Shown one piece after another: positions 22,537 to 26,152 of a DNA stretch of 26,152 nt. The stretch's first letter is position 1, and every line of letters starts with the position of its first letter. The translations under genes and the position numbers were made by a program. Under the pieces are notes generated by a model. That model had not been told where the DNA came from, made no database searches, and saw nothing but the letters and a program-made list of their open reading frames with translations. This stretch comes from Ga0077527 sp964533495 (lineage in GTDB: Bacteria > Pseudomonadota > Gammaproteobacteria > Burkholderiales > SG8-41): NCBI GenBank assembly GCA_964533495.1, contig CAZHJU010000036.1:1-26152 (forward strand), read 5' to 3'.

Positions 22537-23517
22537 TCAGTTGGCCTTGATGCCGGCCTGCCGGATGACTTTCGTGTATTTCTCGATGTCGGCGCGGATG
22601 ACGGCGCCGAACTGTCCGGGCGAACCGCCGCGAACATCGAATCCCTGGCTGGCCAGGCGCTGCTTCATCTCGTCCTGGCCGACCAGTTTCAGGATGTCGG
22701 CGTTGAGTTTCGCGACGATTTCCTTCGGCACGCCGGCCGGCACCAGCATGCCGATCCAGTTGTCGACCGAATACCCCTTGACGGTTTCCGAAACCGTGGG
22801 GATGTCCGGCGCCGCCGCGGAGCGCGCGCTGTCGGTGATGGCGACGATTCTGATCTTGCCGTTCCGGGCATGCGGCGTGACGGTGGGCAGGCTGATGAAG
22901 GCGACCGGCACCTGCCCGGCCATCAGGTCCACCGCGGCCGGGCCGCCGCCCTTGTAGGGCACGTGCACCATGTCCGCGCCGATCGCGATCCGGAACATTT
23001 CACCGCCGATGTGCCCGACGCCGCCCGTGCCCGAGGAGGCGAAGCTGAGCGATTTGCTTTTGGCGAGAGTGACCAGTTCCTGGACGGTTTTCACCGGCAC
23101 GGACGGATTGACCGCGACGGCGCTGGGCTGCGAGGCGATCAGGATGACGGGCGCGAGATCGCGGAGCGCGTCATAGGGCAGGTTCGTGCGCAGGCCGGGA
23201 TTCAGCGCCAGCGCGATGTTGGCCAGCATGACGGTGTAGCCGTCGGCGGGCGACCGCACGGCCAGTTCGGTGCCGATGACCGTTCCCGCGCCGCCGCGGT
23301 TGTCGACGACGACCTGCTGTCCCCAGAGTTCGACCAGCCTGTGGCTCAGCGTGCGCGCCATGATGTCGGTGCCGCCGCCCGGCGCGAACGGCACGATCAT
23401 CCGGACCGGCTTGGCCGGATAGGGTTGTGCCGCGGGCAGGATGCCCGGCAGGGCGGCGATCAGCAGTCCGGCCGCGATGCGGGCGATCGATGCAAATGAT
23501 GTCAGTTGCAGGTTCAT
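22537..23517 (-). CDS. Bug-family TTT periplasmic solute receptor (H)
   Basis: A 326-residue receptor. The ATG at 23517 follows GGAGGAGAA; an upstream in-frame ATG would add a charged stretch before the signal peptide and is rejected. The signal peptide ends near residue 30 (PAA). Landmarks: PFAPGGGTD, GQQVVVDNRGGAGTVIG, FASSGTGGVGHI, MVHVPYKGGGPA. The WYG motif is replaced by DNWIGMLVPAGVP, so the C-lobe loop differs from most neighbours. The dehydrogenase gene follows after 31 bases, and a GcvA-type LysR regulator is divergent, so this is a compact receptor-enzyme-regulator unit. Confidence 0.92.
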   Translation of the reverse strand: MNLQLTSFASIARIAAGLLIAALPGILPAAQPYPAKPVRMIVPFAPGGGTDIMARTLSHRLVELWGQQVVVDNRGGAGTVIGTELAVRSPADGYTVMLANIALALNPGLRTNLPYDALRDLAPVILIASQPSAVAVNPSVPVKTVQELVTLAKSKSLSFASSGTGGVGHIGGEMFRIAIGADMVHVPYKGGGPAAVDLMAGQVPVAFISLPTVTPHARNGKIRIVAITDSARSAAAPDIPTVSETVKGYSVDNWIGMLVPAGVPKEIVAKLNADILKLVGQDEMKQRLASQGFDVRGGSPGQFGAVIRADIEKYTKVIRQAGIKAN

Positions 23518-23626
23518 GCGTTCTCCTCCGGAGCGCGCGGCGCCCCTTTTGTCTTGCCGGTGATTGGTGTCCCGCATGATCGACGCGCGGCCCGTCCGCG
23601 GCAAGCGAATATCGGTGAGGCGCCTT

Positions 23627-23641
23627 GTGAGATAAACTCAC
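23627..23641. promoter_or_regulatory. LysR-type T-N11-A palindrome
   Basis: GTGAG-ATAAA-CTCAC, perfect 5-base arms, with T23628 and A23640 fitting T-N11-A. It ends 6 bases before the regulator's start codon, a position suited to autorepression; control of the divergent receptor H operon is possible. Confidence 0.55.
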
Positions 23642-23647
23642 GGAGCC

Positions 23648-24598
23648 ATGCGCCGCTTGCCGCCACTGAATTCGATCCGCGCCTTCGAGGCTGCCGCCCG
23701 CCACGAGAGTTTTTCTCGCGCCGCGGCCGAGTTGTCGGTGACCCACGGCGCGATCAGCAAGCAGGTTGCGATTCTCGAGGATCGCCTGGGCCTGGACCTG
23801 TTCCGCAGGCATCCGGGCGGCGTCGTGCTGACCGATGCCGGCCGGGCGTACCAGGCCGAAATCGCCGAGGCGCTGGATCGCATTGCCGCGGCGACATCCA
23901 GGGTTTCGGAGCAGGGATTTCCGGACGCGCTGGACATCAGTGCGCCGCCGACGTTCACCATCCAGTGGCTGGTGCCCCGCCTTTCCAGGTTCCAGATCCG
24001 TTATCCCCTGCTGGAAACCCGGCTCAGCACGCGCCGTGAAAGCGTGAACGTGGCGTTGCGCAGCGCCGATGTCGCGATCCGGCGCGGCCCCGAAACCTGG
24101 AAGGGCGTTCACAGCCGCCTCGTGCTGCGGGAAACCATCACGCCGGTGTGTCATCCGCGGCTGTCAGCGCGGCTGCGCCGCGTCTCCGACCTGCGCCAGC
24201 AGGTCTGGCTGCACGCCGAGGCCCGCCCCTCCGACTGGAAGACATGGCTGGACATCGCCGGTGTGCCGGAACTTGCGCCGAAGCGGCTGTCCCGCTTCGA
24301 TCACAGCGCGCTAGCCCTCGAGGCCGCGGCGGACGGCATGGGCGTCGCGATGGGGCCGCTGTCGATGATCGGCGGAGAACTGCATTCGGGCACGCTGTGC
24401 ATGCCTTTTCCGAAACTGGTGGCGCGCACGCCCGGTTATTACGTGATTTGCAGGAAGGACCGCGAATCGGATGCGAAGGTCGGACAGTTCTGCGAATGGC
24501 TGGCTGGCGAGGGGGCCGCCGCCGGCAGAACCGTCAGCGGCGCCACGGTACCGTCGCGCAGGGCTTCGGCGCGATCCCGGTCGCCGGGAGGGCGCTGA
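23648..24598 (+). CDS. LysR-type transcriptional regulator (GcvA/AmpR-like)
   Basis: A 316-residue regulator. The N-terminal helix-turn-helix begins LPPLNSIRAFEAAARHESFSRAAAELSVTHGAISKQV, the hallmark of the GcvA/AmpR branch. The effector domain starts near residue 90 (DALDISAPPTFTIQWLVPRL). The last 25 or so residues are a basic, low-complexity tail. ATG 23648 has GGAG only 2 bases before it, a tight spacing that may limit translation. It is divergent from receptor H and the dehydrogenase (130-base gap) and probably controls them in response to their substrate. Confidence 0.9.
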   Translation: MRRLPPLNSIRAFEAAARHESFSRAAAELSVTHGAISKQVAILEDRLGLDLFRRHPGGVVLTDAGRAYQAEIAEALDRIAAATSRVSEQGFPDALDISAPPTFTIQWLVPRLSRFQIRYPLLETRLSTRRESVNVALRSADVAIRRGPETWKGVHSRLVLRETITPVCHPRLSARLRRVSDLRQQVWLHAEARPSDWKTWLDIAGVPELAPKRLSRFDHSALALEAAADGMGVAMGPLSMIGGELHSGTLCMPFPKLVARTPGYYVICRKDRESDAKVGQFCEWLAGEGAAAGRTVSGATVPSRRASARSRSPGGR

Positions 24599-24694
24599 CG
24601 GGAGCCGCCGCATGCGTGGGCAGCCGACACCTGTGCGAAAATACAGCCGGTCCGCTCCGCCGGATCCGCATATCGTCCCGGGTCATCTCCTGCC

Positions 24695-25339
24695 GTGAAA
24701 AAACTCCAGAACCTGTTCGACAACAACCGCGCCTGGTCCGAACGCATCCGCCGCCAGGATCCGGAATTCTTCAGCAAGCTCGCGCGCCAGCAGTCGCCGG
24801 AGTACCTGTGGATCGGCTGCTCCGACAGCCGCGTGCCCGCCAATGAAATCATCGACCTGCTGCCGGGCGAGGTTTTTGTCCACCGCAACGTCGCCAACGT
24901 CGTCGCCCACACCGATCTCAATTGCCTGTCGGTGCTCCAGTTCGCGGTGGACGTGCTCAAGGTGAAACACGTCATCGTCGTCGGTCATTACGGCTGCGGC
25001 GGCGTCGGCGCCGCGCTGCGCGGCGACCGCATCGGCTTGAGCGACAACTGGCTGCGTTATGTGCAGGACGTGCGCCAGAAACACGAACCGAAGCTGCTGG
25101 CGCTGGACGATGCCGCGCGGCGCGCGGACCGGCTGTGCGAGCTGAACGTGATCGAACAGGCGGCCAACGTCTGCCAGACCACCATCGTCCGCGATGCCTG
25201 GGAGCGCGGGCAGGATCTGGCGGTGCACGGCTGGGTCTACGGCCTGAGCGACGGACTGGTGCGCGACCTCGAATTCACGGCGGGCTCGACGGAAGACGTG
25301 GCCGCCGTCTACGCGTCGGCGCTGGCCGGCCTGGCCTGA
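24695..25339 (+). CDS. can: Beta-class carbonic anhydrase
   Basis: A 214-residue enzyme that interconverts CO2 and bicarbonate. Zinc ligands Cys42, His98 and Cys101 and the Asp44-Arg46 pair (GCSDSR) occupy the same positions as in Escherichia coli Can; HYGCGGV follows. That makes it a type II beta-carbonic anhydrase, usually cytoplasmic and needed to supply bicarbonate for carboxylases at air-level CO2. The start is GTG 24695, giving MKKLQNLFDNN, the usual beginning. GCGAAAATAC near 24636-24644 resembles an extended -10 box for its own promoter. The gene is a housekeeping type with no evident tie to the receptor clusters, and it converges with the CoA-transferase gene. Confidence 0.95.
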   Translation: MKKLQNLFDNNRAWSERIRRQDPEFFSKLARQQSPEYLWIGCSDSRVPANEIIDLLPGEVFVHRNVANVVAHTDLNCLSVLQFAVDVLKVKHVIVVGHYGCGGVGAALRGDRIGLSDNWLRYVQDVRQKHEPKLLALDDAARRADRLCELNVIEQAANVCQTTIVRDAWERGQDLAVHGWVYGLSDGLVRDLEFTAGSTEDVAAVYASALAGLA

Positions 25340-25358
25340 GACTCCGCGGTTTTCCCGT

Positions 25359-26152
25359 TCAGATGATGCCGGCGGCGCGCAGCGCCGCGATGTCGGCGTC
25401 GCTTTTGCCGAGCAGGCCGCGCAGCACCTCGTCGGTGTGCTGCGACAGCAGCGGCGGCGGCGCGTCGTAAGCCAGCGGCGTCCGCGAGTACTTGATCGGA
25501 TTCGCCACCAGCGGCACCGTGCCGGACAGCGGATGGGGCACGTCCACCTTCATCCTGCGGTGCCCGATCTGCGGATTGGCGAACACTTCGTCGAGCCGGT
25601 GCACCGGCCCGCAGGGCACGCCCAGCGGCTCGAGCGCGGCGATCCATTCGGCGGTGGTCTTGCGTCGCATCGCCGGCGCGATGGCCGCGATGCACGCTTC
25701 CCGGTTGGCGATGCGCAGCGCGTTGGTCGCGAAGCGCGGATCGTTGCCGGTGTCCGCGATGCCCGCGGCCTCGCAGAATTTCCGGAACTGGCCGTCGTTG
25801 CCGACGGCGAGGATGATGCTGCCGTCCCGCGTCGGGAAGGTCTGGTAGGGCACGACGTTGGGGTGCGCGTTGCCCATGCGTACGGGCGCCTCGCCGCCGA
25901 TCAGGTAATTCGTGTTCTGGTTCGCGAGCCAGGCGACCTGGGTGTCGAGCAGCGCCATGTCGATGTGCTGGCCGCGGCCGCTGCGATGGCGCTCCTCGAT
26001 CGCGGCGAGTATCGCCACCGTCGAGTACATGCCGGTCATCAGGTCGGCGATGGCGACGCCCGCCTTCTGCGGCCCGCCGCCGGGCAGGTCGTCGCGTTCG
26101 CCGGTGATGCTCATCAGCCCGCCCATGCCCTGCACCATGAAATCGTAGCCGG
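25359..26152 (-). CDS. CaiB/BaiF CoA-transferase family protein (5' end outside window)
   Basis: The C-terminal 264 or so residues of a family III CoA-transferase, which moves CoA between carboxylic acids. The frame is open through the window edge and reads GYDFMVQGMGGLMSITGE at the boundary, the normal motif about a third of the way into the protein, so the internal methionine at 26138 is not the start. Other landmarks are SGRGQHIDMALLD, NAHPNVVPYQTF and the C-terminal LGVPCGPV and HTDEVLRGLLG. The catalytic aspartate usually lies upstream of the visible part or close to DMALLD, so it cannot be checked fully. The acid used is unknown. Confidence 0.92.
   Translation of the reverse strand, partial: GYDFMVQGMGGLMSITGERDDLPGGGPQKAGVAIADLMTGMYSTVAILAAIEERHRSGRGQHIDMALLDTQVAWLANQNTNYLIGGEAPVRMGNAHPNVVPYQTFPTRDGSIILAVGNDGQFRKFCEAAGIADTGNDPRFATNALRIANREACIAAIAPAMRRKTTAEWIAALEPLGVPCGPVHRLDEVFANPQIGHRRMKVDVPHPLSGTVPLVANPIKYSRTPLAYDAPPPLLSQHTDEVLRGLLGKSDADIAALRAAGII

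Noticed and set aside
2843..23517. Eight similar receptor genes as a tandem repeat array or assembly duplication
   Set aside because: They share family motifs but differ throughout at nucleotide level, have different neighbours and both orientations, so they are diverged paralogues.

Overview
The window is high-GC chromosomal DNA, most likely from a betaproteobacterium of the order Burkholderiales. The main evidence is eight tripartite-tricarboxylate-transporter (TTT, 'Bug' family) periplasmic binding proteins scattered among small catabolic operons, a pattern typical of Bordetella, Achromobacter, Cupriavidus and relatives. No rRNA, tRNA, CRISPR array, integrase or transposase gene was seen, and apart from one short foreign insert the DNA is densely packed with genes.

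Layout. 1-3835: an SMP-30/gluconolactonase-like gene (-) diverges from an acyl-CoA ligase (+), followed by a Bug gene. 3852-5847: an N-formylglutamate amidohydrolase-like gene (-) diverges from a Bug gene. 5941-12591: a long + strand run of Gfo/Idh oxidoreductase, Bug, second SMP-30 enzyme, Bug, MmgE/PrpD protein and ACMSD-type amidohydrolase. 12622-15787: a LysR regulator (-) diverges from Bug plus a mandelate-racemase-like enolase. 15818-19832: an Asp/Glu-racemase-like gene (-) diverges from Bug, Bug and a D-tartrate-dehydratase-like enolase. 19833-21410: foreign, AT-richer DNA that I read as an integron gene cassette with a complete attC site, ending in a broken paralogue of the tartrate-dehydratase gene. 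21435-23517: an isopropylmalate/tartrate-dehydrogenase-like gene and a Bug gene (both -), diverging from a GcvA-type LysR regulator. 24695-26152: a beta-carbonic anhydrase (+) and the 3' part of a CaiB/BaiF CoA-transferase gene (-).

How the genes fit together. Each block pairs one or two high-affinity solute receptors with one to three enzymes that would act on hydroxy-acids, lactones, sugar acids or dicarboxylates. Two blocks also carry a divergent LysR regulator with a T-N11-A palindrome in the shared promoter region. No TctA/TctB membrane subunits are present, so the receptors must share permeases encoded elsewhere or act as sensors.

The most unusual item is the cassette at 20010-21183. 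It carries one 353-residue protein that combines a PD-(D/E)XK nuclease core with a C-terminal EVE/PUA-like region, which suggests a modified-DNA restriction or anti-phage role. It sits outside any visible integron, and the start of a second cassette appears to be fused in frame to the tail of a tartrate-dehydratase paralogue. All identifications come from reading motifs by eye; no database search was run.
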